From the NCBI GenBank assembly GCA_937897325.1, contig CALCOY010000015.1, positions 240,304 to 304,303 of the forward strand: a stretch of 64,000 bases of DNA. The letters run 5' to 3'. The position numbers and the translations under genes are program-made. Every line of letters begins with the position of its first letter. Positions within the stretch are counted from its first letter, which is position 1. Positions 1 to 9,270 of the stretch are shown piece by piece. The DNA is from an uncultured Shimia sp. Lineage in GTDB: Bacteria; Pseudomonadota; Alphaproteobacteria; Rhodobacterales; Rhodobacteraceae. The notes below the pieces were generated by a model. That model had not been told where the DNA came from, made no database searches, and saw nothing but the letters and a program-made list of their open reading frames with translations.

Positions 1-543
1 GTGTGGCAAAACCCGCTGATACCGCATGTGCGCGATGAACATGTCGCGGCGGTGCAGGCAGATCTTGATGCGCTGAACATGCCGACACGGGCAACTGCCT
101 TTGCGGCGGGAGCTGTAGCCTGCACGGGCCGATGGGGCTGCAAGCTGGCCGCTGCCTATACCAAACAGGATGCGACCAAACTGGTTCGCCATCTGGAAAG
201 CTGCTTCATGCTGGATAAGCCCATCAACATCCATTTCACGGGTTGCGCCAATTCCTGCGCGCAGCACTACATCGGCGATATCGGTCTTGTCGGCGCTGCG
301 GCTCCGGACGGGGGGGAAGGGTACAATATCGTTCTTGGCGGTGGTTCGGACCTGGATCAGGGCCTGGCTCGCCCACTTTGCGGTCCGGTGGCTGCCGATG
401 ACATCTATGCACTTCTTGAACATGTCGTGGCCACGTATCTGGACAACCGCGAAACCGATGAGAGTTTTCTTGCCTTTGTGCGGAGGCAGGATGACGACGC
501 GCTGCGCCTTCTTCTTCCGCCGCAATTCGCCCAGGCGGCCTGA
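1..543 (+). CDS. Assimilatory nitrite/sulfite reductase, siroheme [4Fe-4S] subunit (3' part)
   Basis: This is the C-terminal part of a hemoprotein that carries out six-electron reduction of nitrite or sulfite. The reading frame is open at the left edge, so the 5' part lies outside the window. Two cysteine pairs typical of the siroheme/[4Fe-4S] centre are visible: CTGRWGC near residue 41 and TGCANSC near residue 80. The latter is followed by the GDIGLVG segment conserved in the NirA/CysI family. The next gene, 28 bp downstream, is a CysJ-like diflavin reductase, which is the expected electron donor. Whether nitrite or sulfite is the real substrate cannot be decided from this fragment; the CTG-type first motif looks nearer NirA. 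Confidence 0.85.
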   Translation: MWQNPLIPHVRDEHVAAVQADLDALNMPTRATAFAAGAVACTGRWGCKLAAAYTKQDATKLVRHLESCFMLDKPINIHFTGCANSCAQHYIGDIGLVGAAAPDGGEGYNIVLGGGSDLDQGLARPLCGPVAADDIYALLEHVVATYLDNRETDESFLAFVRRQDDDALRLLLPPQFAQAA

Positions 544-571
544 CCCCCATTTTGACTGACGAGGTTTACCA

Positions 572-2329
572 ATGACCGCGCAAGATCCTAATATTCTGAA
601 CAATCTCGCCCTGGCCATTGGGCAGACGCACACGGCGCGGGCGCCGGAATTCATCTCAGAAGAGGCGCCTTTCGATGACGCTCAGCGGCAATGGCTAAAT
701 GGTCTTTTATCCGGTCTGCACGCCATCGCATCAGCGGCGACGGCTGCGGCGGAACCGGAAGAGGCCGCAACGGCCCTGACGGTGCTTTATGGGTCGCAGT
801 CAGGCAATTGCGAAGCGCTCAGCAAGGATCTTCGCAAATTTGCGAAGACACGCGGGTTTGACGCTTCGGTTGCAGCGCTCGACGATATCGAGCTGTCGGA
901 TCTGGGCGCGATCAACCACCTGTTGATCGTCGCAGCGACCTTTGGCGAAGGCGATCCAACCGACAACTCGGCCAAGTTCTACAAGACGATCATGGCTGAT
1001 GATGCACCCGCCCTGCCCTCAAAGCTTAACTTCAGCGTCTGCGGATTGGGTGATTCCAGCTATGCGGATTTCAACAAGGCCGCGACGGATATCGACAGGC
1101 GTCTGGAGGAGCTTGGTGCCACCCGTGCGCATGATTTTGTCGGCTGCGATGTGGATTTCGAAGATGACTACGCAGCTTGGAAAACCGCAGCCTTCGATAG
1201 CGAACCCTTTGTGGCCGCTGCGGGGGCGGCCGGGGCACCTGAACCTGTCGAAGCCGTCGCCGCTTTCGACAAGAACCGACCGTTCATGGCGTCCCTTATG
1301 ACGGCAGAGGCGCTGAGCGGTGAAGCATCTGCGAAATGCGTGAACCACATCGAATTGTCGCTGGCCGGCGGTGGTGAGGATCTTGACTATGAGGTCGGCG
1401 ACGCCTTGGGTGTATGGCCTGTCAATTGCGGGCAGGAGGTGCAGGCGATCCTTGCCGCAACCGGCCTTTCGGGTCGGGAACCCGTGAAACTGAAATCGGG
1501 CCCGGCGCAACTGCGCTCTGCCCTGTTGACGCGCCTTGATCTGACGACGGTGACGCCCAAAACGGCAGAGGTTTGGGAGATCGAAACGGTCGGTGAAGAT
1601 CGGCAAGTGATCGACCTCCTAACGGCCATGAACTTGGACATGTCGGCGCAGCAACTTGTTGACGGGTTGCGCCCCTTGCAACCGCGGCTCTATTCGATCT
1701 CGTCCAGCCCGAAGGCGCACCCGGGAGAAGTACATCTGACGGTCGGAGAAGTGCATTACGACCTGAACGAAACTGCCCGCAAAGGCTGCGCTTCGACCTT
1801 CCTGGGCAAACGGCTCGGGTCGGGGGGCATGGTGGGGGTTTATGTCCAACGCTCTGCCCACTTCCACTTACCCAATGATAACACTGTCCCGCTTATTATG
1901 ATCGGGCCAGGCACCGGTATTGCGCCCTTTAGGGCCTTTCTAGAGGAACGCGAGGCACGGGAGGCGAAAGGCAAGAATTGGCTCTTTTTCGGAGACCAGC
2001 ATGCGGCGTGTGACTACCTTTACCGCGACAGCATCGAAGCCTGGGGGGAGAACGGGCTATTGACCGAAACGTCCCTCGCCTGGTCGCGCGACGGGGTCGA
2101 GAAGGTCTATGTGCAGACACTTCTTGAAGAGCGTGGGCAGGAGGTGTTCGAATGGCTCGAAGAGGGCGCCGCGATTTACGTGTGTGGTGACGCGACGCGG
2201 ATGGCCGCAGATGTGGAAAAGGCGTTGCTGCGGATCATCGAAACGCATGGCGGCCGCAGCCCGGAGGACGCGCAAACCTATCTGGATGCGCTCTCGGCAG
2301 GTCATCGGTACCAGCGGGACGTCTACTGA
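572..2329 (+). CDS. CysJ-like NADPH diflavin reductase (sulfite/nitrite reductase flavoprotein)
   Basis: A 585-aa diflavin reductase that passes electrons from NADPH through FAD and FMN to the hemoprotein encoded just upstream. Domains in order: a ~65-aa leader, a flavodoxin domain with FMN loop GSQSGNCE (about 74-81), an FAD-binding domain with RLYSISSS (about 372-379), and an NADPH domain with GPGTGIAPFRAF (about 445). The C-terminus YQRDVY is the typical CysJ ending. It is co-directional with, and 28 bp after, the reductase hemoprotein, so the two probably form one operon. Length matches CysJ (about 600 aa). Confidence 0.9.
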   Translation: MTAQDPNILNNLALAIGQTHTARAPEFISEEAPFDDAQRQWLNGLLSGLHAIASAATAAAEPEEAATALTVLYGSQSGNCEALSKDLRKFAKTRGFDASVAALDDIELSDLGAINHLLIVAATFGEGDPTDNSAKFYKTIMADDAPALPSKLNFSVCGLGDSSYADFNKAATDIDRRLEELGATRAHDFVGCDVDFEDDYAAWKTAAFDSEPFVAAAGAAGAPEPVEAVAAFDKNRPFMASLMTAEALSGEASAKCVNHIELSLAGGGEDLDYEVGDALGVWPVNCGQEVQAILAATGLSGREPVKLKSGPAQLRSALLTRLDLTTVTPKTAEVWEIETVGEDRQVIDLLTAMNLDMSAQQLVDGLRPLQPRLYSISSSPKAHPGEVHLTVGEVHYDLNETARKGCASTFLGKRLGSGGMVGVYVQRSAHFHLPNDNTVPLIMIGPGTGIAPFRAFLEEREAREAKGKNWLFFGDQHAACDYLYRDSIEAWGENGLLTETSLAWSRDGVEKVYVQTLLEERGQEVFEWLEEGAAIYVCGDATRMAADVEKALLRIIETHGGRSPEDAQTYLDALSAGHRYQRDVY

Positions 2330-2398
2330 CTGGCCGGATGCGCTCTGGCGCACAGATGGCGTTCGGACTGCGACCTTATCTCAGACACGGGGCGGCTT

Positions 2399-2427
2399 AT
2401 CTGTGACGCAACACAGCGTCCTCAGAT
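2399..2427. promoter_or_regulatory. Imperfect inverted repeat ahead of the VOC gene
   Basis: ATCTG(T)GACGC and GCGTC(CT)CAGAT flank a 6-nt loop, ending 12 bases before the VOC gene ATG and touching its AGGAG ribosome-binding site. It could be a repressor operator or an mRNA hairpin. This is seen in sequence only; no regulator is identified. Confidence 0.35.
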
Positions 2428-2439
2428 AGGAGAGCTTCG

Positions 2440-3357
2440 ATGACACAGAGAACCATTCCCGGCCTTCATCATGTCACCGCGATTAGCGGGCCGCCGCAGC
2501 AAAATGTCGATTTCTTCACCAAGCTGATGGGGCAGCGCCTGGTCAAGAAAACTGTGAACTTTGACGATCCGGGTACCTACCACCTGTATTACGGTAACAA
2601 GACGGCGGATCCTGGAACGATCCTGACTTTCTTTCCTTTTGCCGATGCCGGACCGGGTCGCACCGGGCCGGGCATGGCCTCGGCCTACGCATATTCTGTC
2701 GGGCAGGGGGCCTTTGACGATTGGATCGACCGGTTGGCGGATCAGGCGGTTGACTTCGGCGGGCCGGAAGAACGCTTTGGCGAGCGGATGATCACAGTCG
2801 CCGATCCTGACGGGGCCAAGGTCGAGTTGATCGAGGTCGCGGGCGATCAGGCGCCGCATTTGGACGGGTTCCATTCGGCAACGCTTTGGCTTGATGATAT
2901 CGGCCCGACCCACCGTCTGATGACGGATGTGATGGGATATGTAGAGCAAGGATACGAGGCAAAGAACGGCGAAGAACGCACACGTTTGCGGGCACCCGGT
3001 GATGCGCGGGGGGCGGTGATCGACCTGATGCGCAAGGATGCGTCTGCGCATTGCCGTTCGGGTACGGGAACAATCCACCATATCGCCTTCCGAGCTCGAG
3101 ACGACGCGGATCAGTTGGAATGGCGCGACAGACTGCTGGCCGATGGTCAGCGGCTCACGCCCGTAATAGACCGGCAATACTTCAATGCGATCTACTTTCG
3201 AGAGCCAGGAGGTGTCCTGTTCGAAATCGCAACAGATCCACCGGGCTTCACGCGGGACGAGCCGCTGGAAACGCTTGGGCAATCCCTGATACTGCCAGAG
3301 CAATATGAAGGCCAACGCAGCCGGCTTGAAAAGATCCTACCTGAAATCGCGGCCTAG
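2440..3357 (+). CDS. VOC-family ring-cleaving dioxygenase-like protein
   Basis: A 305-aa protein with two vicinal-oxygen-chelate modules, of the type annotated as ring-cleaving dioxygenase (MhqO/LinE-like). The N-terminal module begins GLHHVTAIS with a metal-type His at about residue 9-10. The second module carries IHHIAFR (about 212) and FEIATD near 261, giving the usual His/His/Glu metal site. The family acts on hydroquinone-type aromatics and glyoxalase-like substrates; the substrate here is not known. It has a clear AGGAG ribosome-binding site. It is followed by a bidirectional terminator and stands as a single-gene unit. Confidence 0.8.
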   Translation: MTQRTIPGLHHVTAISGPPQQNVDFFTKLMGQRLVKKTVNFDDPGTYHLYYGNKTADPGTILTFFPFADAGPGRTGPGMASAYAYSVGQGAFDDWIDRLADQAVDFGGPEERFGERMITVADPDGAKVELIEVAGDQAPHLDGFHSATLWLDDIGPTHRLMTDVMGYVEQGYEAKNGEERTRLRAPGDARGAVIDLMRKDASAHCRSGTGTIHHIAFRARDDADQLEWRDRLLADGQRLTPVIDRQYFNAIYFREPGGVLFEIATDPPGFTRDEPLETLGQSLILPEQYEGQRSRLEKILPEIAA

Positions 3358-3365
3358 AAGTAAAG

Positions 3366-3391
3366 GCCCCAAGGCGAAAGTGTCTTGGGGC
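3366..3391. terminator. Bidirectional hairpin between VOC gene and sorC-type gene
   Basis: A perfect 8-bp stem, GCCCCAAG (3366-3373) with CTTGGGGC (3384-3391), closes a 10-nt loop between two converging genes. It ends at the stop codon of the regulator. No long U tract follows. It is a likely shared terminator. Confidence 0.7.
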
Positions 3392-4356
3392 TAGTCCGCC
3401 GCTTTCACCTTTTCCAGCAGTCTTTGCGCGCTGACCTCATCCGTAATCAAGGTCTTCGGTTGCAGGGACTTCAGAACGGCGTGAATGATCCCGGTCTTCT
3501 CGGACCCGCCGGAAATCAATACTTTTTTTGGAATTCTACCCAGCCGATCAAGCGGGATTGAAATGGCGCGATCATTGACGGGATGGTCGACCCTGCGCCC
3601 ATCCGCATCGAGAAAGTTGTAAAGGATGTCGCCGACGACGCCCGCATCGATCATGGATTGTCGTTCCGCTTCGGCAACGTGGCCCACGCGGTAGGATGTC
3701 GTTAACGATGTGATTCCGCCGCAGGACAAAAGGGCCAAATCACAGGTTTCGGCCATTTGGAAGATCTGGTCGAGCCCGCAATGTTCCAAAAGGGCTGTCT
3801 TCGTCAGGCTTGAGTCTACGATGGCCGGAGCTGGGACGAGGAAACCTTCGGCGTCGAAAAGCTCTGCAAATTGCCAGGCAAATTCCGCAGGGTTGAAGCG
3901 CCGTGCCTGGGATATGCCACCCAGAAGCGACACGACCCGCACGTCCTCAAGACTGCGCCCTTCGACAAATGGCAGCATGGTCTGCAATGTGCGGCCCCAG
4001 CCCACCCCTACAGTCATATTGCTGGTCATTGTCCGAGACACATAGGCGCCCGCGGCCGCGGCGATCGCGCGGGTTGGGTCGCTTTGCGGGTCAGATAGTG
4101 GGGCGATGATCGCGCGGTTTAGCCCATAAGCCTCTTCCAACTGACGTTCTGTCTCGATCAGTGGGGCGATGTCAGATTCGACCCGAACAAGCACCTCGCC
4201 CCGCGCACGGGCTTCGGACAAAAGACGCGTGATCATGATGCGGCTGACGCCCAGTCGTTTGGCTACATCGGATTGGGTCATGCCTTCTATATAGTATAGC
4301 CAGGCGGCCCGAACGCGCATGTCTTTATGTGTATCGCGCATCGGTGGGTAGTCCAC
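3391..4356 (-). CDS. SorC/DeoR-type sugar-responsive transcriptional regulator
   Basis: A 321-aa regulator. The N-terminal helix-turn-helix is at about 25-55 (GMTQSDVAKRLGVSR followed by a recognition helix). The rest is a SorC-type sugar-phosphate-binding domain with LLGGISQ and LISGGSEKTG stretches. The family usually represses its operon until a phosphorylated sugar effector binds. It is the last gene of a leftward run that starts with the COG4091 oxidoreductase at 9019, so it probably controls that run and the divergent ABC/kinase operon. The effector is unknown; the adjacent PfkB kinase could make it. Confidence 0.87.
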   Translation of the reverse strand: MDYPPMRDTHKDMRVRAAWLYYIEGMTQSDVAKRLGVSRIMITRLLSEARARGEVLVRVESDIAPLIETERQLEEAYGLNRAIIAPLSDPQSDPTRAIAAAAGAYVSRTMTSNMTVGVGWGRTLQTMLPFVEGRSLEDVRVVSLLGGISQARRFNPAEFAWQFAELFDAEGFLVPAPAIVDSSLTKTALLEHCGLDQIFQMAETCDLALLSCGGITSLTTSYRVGHVAEAERQSMIDAGVVGDILYNFLDADGRRVDHPVNDRAISIPLDRLGRIPKKVLISGGSEKTGIIHAVLKSLQPKTLITDEVSAQRLLEKVKAAD

Positions 4357-4421
4357 ATTGTCGGGGAGAGAAGCGTTTTTTAGTCGACATTGCGTCCCTT
4401 AGAAAGCCAGCAGGTAAGCTA

Positions 4422-5678
4422 TCATAAGGGGGTCGCGATCAGCTTTCCAACCTCTTCGCTGATTTCGATCTGTGGCATGTGGCCCACGCGTTCAAAAAGG
4501 TGCAAGGCGACTTGCCCGCGTGCGCGCAAGGCATGTTTCCAGGGGATAATCCGGTCCTGTTTGCCCCATATGATCCGTGTCGGTACGTCCAGCCTGTCAA
4601 GCGGGCCGCTCATGTCAAAGGCCTGAACACCATCTGGAAAAAGCGTATCGGCCAGAGTGCGTTGCGCCGCGCGCAGATCCGCGTTCTCGCGCGTTTGCAT
4701 GGCCGCGCGCACATATCCGTCGCTGACGATCTTGTCGTCGGCCACCAGCGTTTTCAGCCATGGGCCAAGGCTTTCGGCACGAGTGGCCCGGCAAATACCG
4801 TTCAGGGCGTCACCGTTGATATCCGGCCCAAGTCCGGCGGGAGCGATCAGCGTCAAGCCCGACACCTTGCGTGGCCGCGTATCCGCGATCGCCAGTGCCA
4901 GCGCGCCACCAAGACTGTGACCGACGATATGGGCGGTCTCTAGATCAAGCATATCAAATGCGGATCGAAGTCTTGACGCGAGATCCTTGAAAGAGGGCGG
5001 CGCATGGAGTTGAGACCGTCCGTGTGCGGGCAGATCAATGCGGATCACCGGGCGGTGTGACAGATGCGTTTCGACAGAAGCCCAAGATGCGGCATCGGCA
5101 GCAAAACCGTGCAGAAGGACAAAGGGTATGCCGTTACCGCCTTTGGATCGGGTGATGTGCAGCGCGCCAGTGTTTTTGGCCGGTGCCGCGGGTGTCGTGC
5201 TCTTTGCTTCGATGTGATCCTGCACGTCCATTGATTGAATGCGTCCCCTCGGACCAGAGCCCATAACGGTGTCGAGGGCGATGCCTTTCTGCTGTGCCAT
5301 CTTGCGGGCGCGGGGGCTGGCGCGGAATTTGTCGTTTGTGGTGGGCTCAGCTCCGGCTTTTTCTGGTGCCGGAGGTCTCGGCGCCTTGGCCATTTTGGCT
5401 GCCGGTTCGGAATTGGTTCTTGGCGCGTCACCAACGATTTCGCCCGGCGCATAAAGCCAGGCGACGGGTTGGCCGATCGCGACCTCTGCGCCTTCGCCAA
5501 CCGTGTGGTGAAGGATGCCCGAGGCGGGCGCTTCGACCTCCATGGCGGCTTTGTCGGTTTCGATGTCGAAAAGCGGATCGCCTTTTACAACGGCCTCACC
5601 CGGCGCGACATGCCACGCCATGATCTTGCCGACGATCATGTCCATGTCGACCTTGGGCATGATAACCTCGACCGGCAT
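4422..5678 (-). CDS. AcoC-like E2 component: lipoyl domain plus alpha/beta hydrolase
   Basis: A 418-aa protein with the acetoin-dehydrogenase AcoC layout. It has an N-terminal lipoyl domain with lipoyl-lysine K43 in ETDKAAM. A peripheral-subunit-binding segment (about 119-155) follows, then an Ala/Pro linker. The C-terminal alpha/beta hydrolase fold has nucleophile S255 in GHSLGG, D375 and H400. The catalytic acyltransferase domain of pyruvate-type E2 is absent, as in known AcoC proteins. Its start overlaps the acoB-like stop by one base (TGATG), so the genes are translationally coupled. It probably releases an acyl-CoA from an alpha-hydroxyketone or diketone. The true substrate is not established. 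Confidence 0.85.
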   Translation of the reverse strand: MPVEVIMPKVDMDMIVGKIMAWHVAPGEAVVKGDPLFDIETDKAAMEVEAPASGILHHTVGEGAEVAIGQPVAWLYAPGEIVGDAPRTNSEPAAKMAKAPRPPAPEKAGAEPTTNDKFRASPRARKMAQQKGIALDTVMGSGPRGRIQSMDVQDHIEAKSTTPAAPAKNTGALHITRSKGGNGIPFVLLHGFAADAASWASVETHLSHRPVIRIDLPAHGRSQLHAPPSFKDLASRLRSAFDMLDLETAHIVGHSLGGALALAIADTRPRKVSGLTLIAPAGLGPDINGDALNGICRATRAESLGPWLKTLVADDKIVSDGYVRAAMQTRENADLRAAQRTLADTLFPDGVQAFDMSGPLDRLDVPTRIIWGKQDRIIPWKHALRARGQVALHLFERVGHMPQIEISEEVGKLIATPL

Positions 5679-6688
5679 CAGACCTGTCCGTTTGCCATCC
5701 GGCGCGCTGCATCAAGGATGTCGGGGATTTGCGGTACAACAGCTTTTTCAAGCTCGGGATTGTAGGGGATAGGTGCCTCTGCCCCGCCAAGCCGGACGAT
5801 GGGGGATTCGAGGAAATCAAATGCGTCGCTTTCGGCAACCATCGCGCTGATCTCTGCGCCGATGCCGAGGGTTTTGACGCCTTCATAAACACAGATCAGT
5901 CGGCCCGTCCTGCGGACTGACGCCAGAACGGTATTCCGGTCTATGGGGCGGATGCTTCGTAGGTCGATCACCTCAGCATCGATGCCTTCGGCCTCCAGCG
6001 TCTTGGCCACCTCAAGCGCTTTCAGCACCATGATCGAGGTGGCCACAATCGTCATGTCACGTCCTTCGCGTCTGATAGCAGCTTTGCCTATGGGCGTCGC
6101 GTAACGTCCGGCGGGCACCCGGCCCTTTGATTTGTAGAGCAGCTTGTGTTCAAAGATCATCACCGGATCCGGATCGTCCAAAGCGGCCAGCAACAGACCC
6201 TTTGCATCCTCGGGCGTTGAGGGCTGAACGACCTTCAGACCTGGCACATGCCCCAGCCAAGCCTCAAGACTTTGCGAATGCTGCGCAGCAGCCCCTGTTC
6301 CAGAGCCTGCCGGGAAGCGCATCACGACCGGGACGGAGACCGCACCGCCGAGCATAAAGCGCAGCTTGGCCGCCTGGTTGACGATCTGCTCCATAGCGAG
6401 TGTGGCGAAGTCGGAAAACTGAAATTCGAAGATTGGACGCAGGCCGGTCAGCGCGGCACCCACGGCCACACCGGCCCCGCCAAGCTCCGAAATGGGCGTG
6501 TCTATAACCCTTTCAGTGCCGTACTTTTCCACCAGATCGCCCGTCACCTGAAAGGCACCACCGTAAACACCGATATCCTCACCCATGAGAACGACGCGTT
6601 CATCCTCGGCCAGGGCGATGTCCATCGCTTCACGGATCGCCTGGGCATAAGAGAGTTCGCGGGTTTCGGGCACGCCTGGTGCGTTCAT
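5678..6688 (-). CDS. Thiamine-dependent dehydrogenase E1 beta subunit (AcoB/PdhB-like)
   Basis: A 336-aa transketolase-fold E1 beta subunit. Family segments are visible: [13 protein letters not shown] (about 35-47), [16 protein letters not shown], and the swivelling C-terminal domain starting near 200. It pairs with the E1 alpha gene immediately upstream (4-bp overlap) to form the decarboxylating or cleaving enzyme that acylates the lipoyl group of the E2 downstream. No E3 (dihydrolipoyl dehydrogenase) gene lies nearby, so that subunit is presumably shared with another complex. Assignment to the acetoin type rests on the neighbouring AcoC-like E2. Confidence 0.88.
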   Translation of the reverse strand: MNAPGVPETRELSYAQAIREAMDIALAEDERVVLMGEDIGVYGGAFQVTGDLVEKYGTERVIDTPISELGGAGVAVGAALTGLRPIFEFQFSDFATLAMEQIVNQAAKLRFMLGGAVSVPVVMRFPAGSGTGAAAQHSQSLEAWLGHVPGLKVVQPSTPEDAKGLLLAALDDPDPVMIFEHKLLYKSKGRVPAGRYATPIGKAAIRREGRDMTIVATSIMVLKALEVAKTLEAEGIDAEVIDLRSIRPIDRNTVLASVRRTGRLICVYEGVKTLGIGAEISAMVAESDAFDFLESPIVRLGGAEAPIPYNPELEKAVVPQIPDILDAARRMANGQV

Positions 6689-7692
6689 GCGGCAGCCCCG
6701 GACTGGCTGTAGACATCGCGTGTGGCCTGATCCACATGCGGGTCGGGACTGGCTTTCGCCTCGGCTATGGCTGCTTCGATGGTGGCTGCGGCTGCGGCTT
6801 CGATCTTTGAGATGCCGTTCTGGTCGAGGATCCCGTGTTCGATCAACATCTCGCCCATACGAACGATCGGGTCGCGCGCCTGCCAGGCGGCGATCTCTTC
6901 CTTGGTGCGGTAGCGGTTGCGATCTGATTTCGAATGACCGCGCCAGCGATAGGTCAGGTTTTCGATCAAACTCGGGCCATCTCCCTTGCGCGCGCGCGTG
7001 ACGGCCCGGTCCACAGCCTGTGCCACGGCGGAGAAGTCATTGCCGTTGACGGTGACGCCCGGCATGTCATAGGCGGCCGCGCGGTCGGCGATGTTTTTGA
7101 CTGCGGTGGAGCGTTCGATAGATGTGGACATACCGTACTTGTTGTTTTCGCAGACAAATACGACGGGCAGGCGCCAGATGGCCGCCATGTTGAGCGCTTC
7201 GTGAAAGGCGCCTTCATTGTTCGCCCCGTCCCCGAAAAAACAAACTGTCACATCGTCGAGGCCAAGCCTTTTGGCGGACAACGCTGCACCGACAGCAATG
7301 GGCAGACCGCCCCCGACGATGCCGTTGGCACCCAGATTGCCCTTGGACGGGTCGGCGATGTGCATGGATCCGCCGCGTCCTTTGCAATAGCCGGTTTCTT
7401 TGCCGAAAAACTCGGCAAACATCTTCGTCAGATCGGCTCCTTTGGCCACGCAGTGGCCATGACCGCGATGGGTCGATGTGATCTTGTCGTCGTCGGTAAG
7501 AGACATGCAAGCCCCCACGGCGGAAGCTTCCTGCCCAATGGACAGATGCATCGTGCCGTGGATCAGGCCACGAGTATAGCTATCCTCTGCTCCTTCCTCG
7601 AATTTGCGGATCAGATACATCTTTTGCAGCGCTTTGATCAGCACTTCGGGCGCGTAGGTGCGCACCGCGTAGGGTGTGTTTTCGTCAAACAT
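6685..7692 (-). CDS. Thiamine-dependent dehydrogenase E1 alpha subunit (AcoA/PdhA-like)
   Basis: The E1 alpha subunit that binds thiamine diphosphate. The TPP motif runs from [10 protein letters not shown] to VFVCENN in the middle of the protein. The regulatory-loop region [12 protein letters not shown] is also present. I chose the ATG at 7692 (MFDENTPY, 335 aa), which gives an 8-bp overlap with the upstream gene. In-frame ATGs at 7710 and 7722 would make longer overlaps. Together with the next two genes it encodes an acetoin-dehydrogenase-like complex within a carbohydrate-utilisation operon. Confidence 0.87.
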   Translation of the reverse strand: MFDENTPYAVRTYAPEVLIKALQKMYLIRKFEEGAEDSYTRGLIHGTMHLSIGQEASAVGACMSLTDDDKITSTHRGHGHCVAKGADLTKMFAEFFGKETGYCKGRGGSMHIADPSKGNLGANGIVGGGLPIAVGAALSAKRLGLDDVTVCFFGDGANNEGAFHEALNMAAIWRLPVVFVCENNKYGMSTSIERSTAVKNIADRAAAYDMPGVTVNGNDFSAVAQAVDRAVTRARKGDGPSLIENLTYRWRGHSKSDRNRYRTKEEIAAWQARDPIVRMGEMLIEHGILDQNGISKIEAAAAATIEAAIAEAKASPDPHVDQATRDVYSQSGAAA

Positions 7693-9019
7693 GGGCAAGG
7701 GTCTTCCCATAAACCATTTCATCTTGCCTGCGGCGCAGCTCTGCGATTTTGGAGTTGGGCTGCAAGGCGGTGTTGTCTTCGGTGATAAGCGCGCCCTTGG
7801 GGATGGGTTGTGTCACTTTCGCCTCTGGCAAAAGCCCGGCCGGGCGGGCCTTTAGATCGTGCGCACGGTCTGCCTCCATCGCCCAGGCGCGGTAGGTGTA
7901 TTCGCCCAGCAGATCCAAGGTCTCGCCCGGGGTCAGATCGCGCTTTGCGACCGCGCCGACCTCGGCCGCGGGTTTGGCAAGCGGGATCATATCTGCCTTG
8001 CCATAAAGCACAGCCCGCGCGCAGGTCAGGGGCACCTCAAGTGAGGTAAGGTGATAGGGCCGGATGAAAGAGAAGTAGGGGCCGTCCCCCATTTTCAGAT
8101 CGCGCATGCGTTCCGCGACACGTGGGTGTTCTGACTCGACCACGACAAAGACACCTGGGGCCAAACCCTTTCCAACCGAGTAATCGACACGACCGACATC
8201 CGACAATACGCCGCCGTCCTTTTGGGGGATCAGCGTTGTCGCCAGATCCTTAGGTCCGGCAGCAGGGCCGTGCATCCCGTCGCAATCGGGGATCAAGCCC
8301 GTGGCATTGGCAATCGCGCACATCTCGACCATCGTCTTGGAACCATCGACGAATTCCACCAGCATCCGTGGGTTCATGTGCCGATTGGCAGCCTCTTCCA
8401 TGTAATTGTCGGGAATTGCGTCAAAATTCAGCGGGTTGTTCTTCCCTTTGCCCGCGCAGACGATCTGGTGGCCCATGGACGAGGCAAACTCGACCAGCTC
8501 CATACAGGATGAGGGCTCATCCCCTGCGCCGAGGCTATAGACGACGCCCAACCTGTCAGCTTCCGCCCGCAGATAGGCGCCGACGGTCACATCCGCTTCC
8601 ACGTTCATCATGACAAGGTGCTTGCCAAGCTCCATCGCAGCCAAGCCGATCTCAGCGCCCACGGCAGGAATGCCCGTCGCGTCTATGACGACATCGATCA
8701 AGCCGGATTTGAGGATCAGATCCGAGGAGGCAGCGATGGCGGTCTTGCCGCTTTCGATGGCGGTGTTGAGCGCGTCGGTGCTCGATGCATCCGCGCTGTG
8801 CCCTTCGGATTGACGCGCGATCTCTACCGCCTTGTGCGCGGAACAAGGATTGATGTCGGCAACCGCAGCCACGTCAACCCCATCCATCATCCCGGCGCGT
8901 GTAACGATATCGGTGCCCATCTCGCCCGAGCCGATCAGGCCGATACGCACCGGCTTGCCCGCATCTGCGCGTGCCTTGAGGTCTTTTGCCAACCCGGTGA
9001 GGGCGACGTTGGATGACAT
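7685..9019 (-). CDS. COG4091-type NAD(P)-dependent oxidoreductase with C-terminal SAF domain
   Basis: A 444-aa protein of the group annotated as predicted homoserine dehydrogenase with SAF domain. It has an N-terminal Rossmann fold with glycine motif IGLIGSGEMG (about 26-35) and a central dehydrogenase domain (GAGDEPSSCMELVEFA). The C-terminal SAF/AFP-like domain is at about 350-430. Members sit in carbohydrate and polyol operons, and their substrates are largely unassigned. It is the first gene of a five-gene leftward run (oxidoreductase, E1 alpha, E1 beta, E2, SorC regulator). It likely oxidises the imported sugar, polyol or derivative before the Aco-like complex cleaves it; that order is inference. 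Confidence 0.8.
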   Translation of the reverse strand: MSSNVALTGLAKDLKARADAGKPVRIGLIGSGEMGTDIVTRAGMMDGVDVAAVADINPCSAHKAVEIARQSEGHSADASSTDALNTAIESGKTAIAASSDLILKSGLIDVVIDATGIPAVGAEIGLAAMELGKHLVMMNVEADVTVGAYLRAEADRLGVVYSLGAGDEPSSCMELVEFASSMGHQIVCAGKGKNNPLNFDAIPDNYMEEAANRHMNPRMLVEFVDGSKTMVEMCAIANATGLIPDCDGMHGPAAGPKDLATTLIPQKDGGVLSDVGRVDYSVGKGLAPGVFVVVESEHPRVAERMRDLKMGDGPYFSFIRPYHLTSLEVPLTCARAVLYGKADMIPLAKPAAEVGAVAKRDLTPGETLDLLGEYTYRAWAMEADRAHDLKARPAGLLPEAKVTQPIPKGALITEDNTALQPNSKIAELRRRQDEMVYGKTLAHV

Positions 9020-9079
9020 GGTGATCCTTTCGCACTCGCGTCTTCGGCAACATCTAGAACTTATGTATTTGTGTCAATT

Positions 9080-9200
9080 CATTTGTTCAAATGCTGCAAG
9101 TGCGAAGGGCCGATACGTCAATAAAAACCGTCGGCAAATGAACGCTTGACAGAAAATCAATCGTGAACAAACCTTATACCATGTGCGCAGATGTTCAAAG
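9080..9200. promoter_or_regulatory. Divergent promoter region with TGTTCA/TGAACA half-sites
   Basis: This is the control region between two divergent operons (9020-9270). It holds CATTTG-TT-CAAATG (9080-9093, two 6-bp arms), TGAACAAA (9164-9171) and TGTTCAAA (9192-9199). These related half-sites are good candidates for the SorC regulator. A TTGACA hexamer lies at 9146-9151, but no well-spaced -10 box is convincing. The rightward gene has a strong GGGAGGA ribosome-binding site. Confidence 0.45.
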
Positions 9201-9270
9201 ATCAGCTTGCCTCGGGGGGAGATGGGCCTAAGGATCAGCAAAAGAACAAAGCACTTAGGGAGGAACTCAA

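Noticed and set aside
2422..3315. 297-codon minus-strand frame opposite the VOC gene
   Set aside because: Arg/His/Pro-rich antisense shadow of a well-supported two-module VOC protein.
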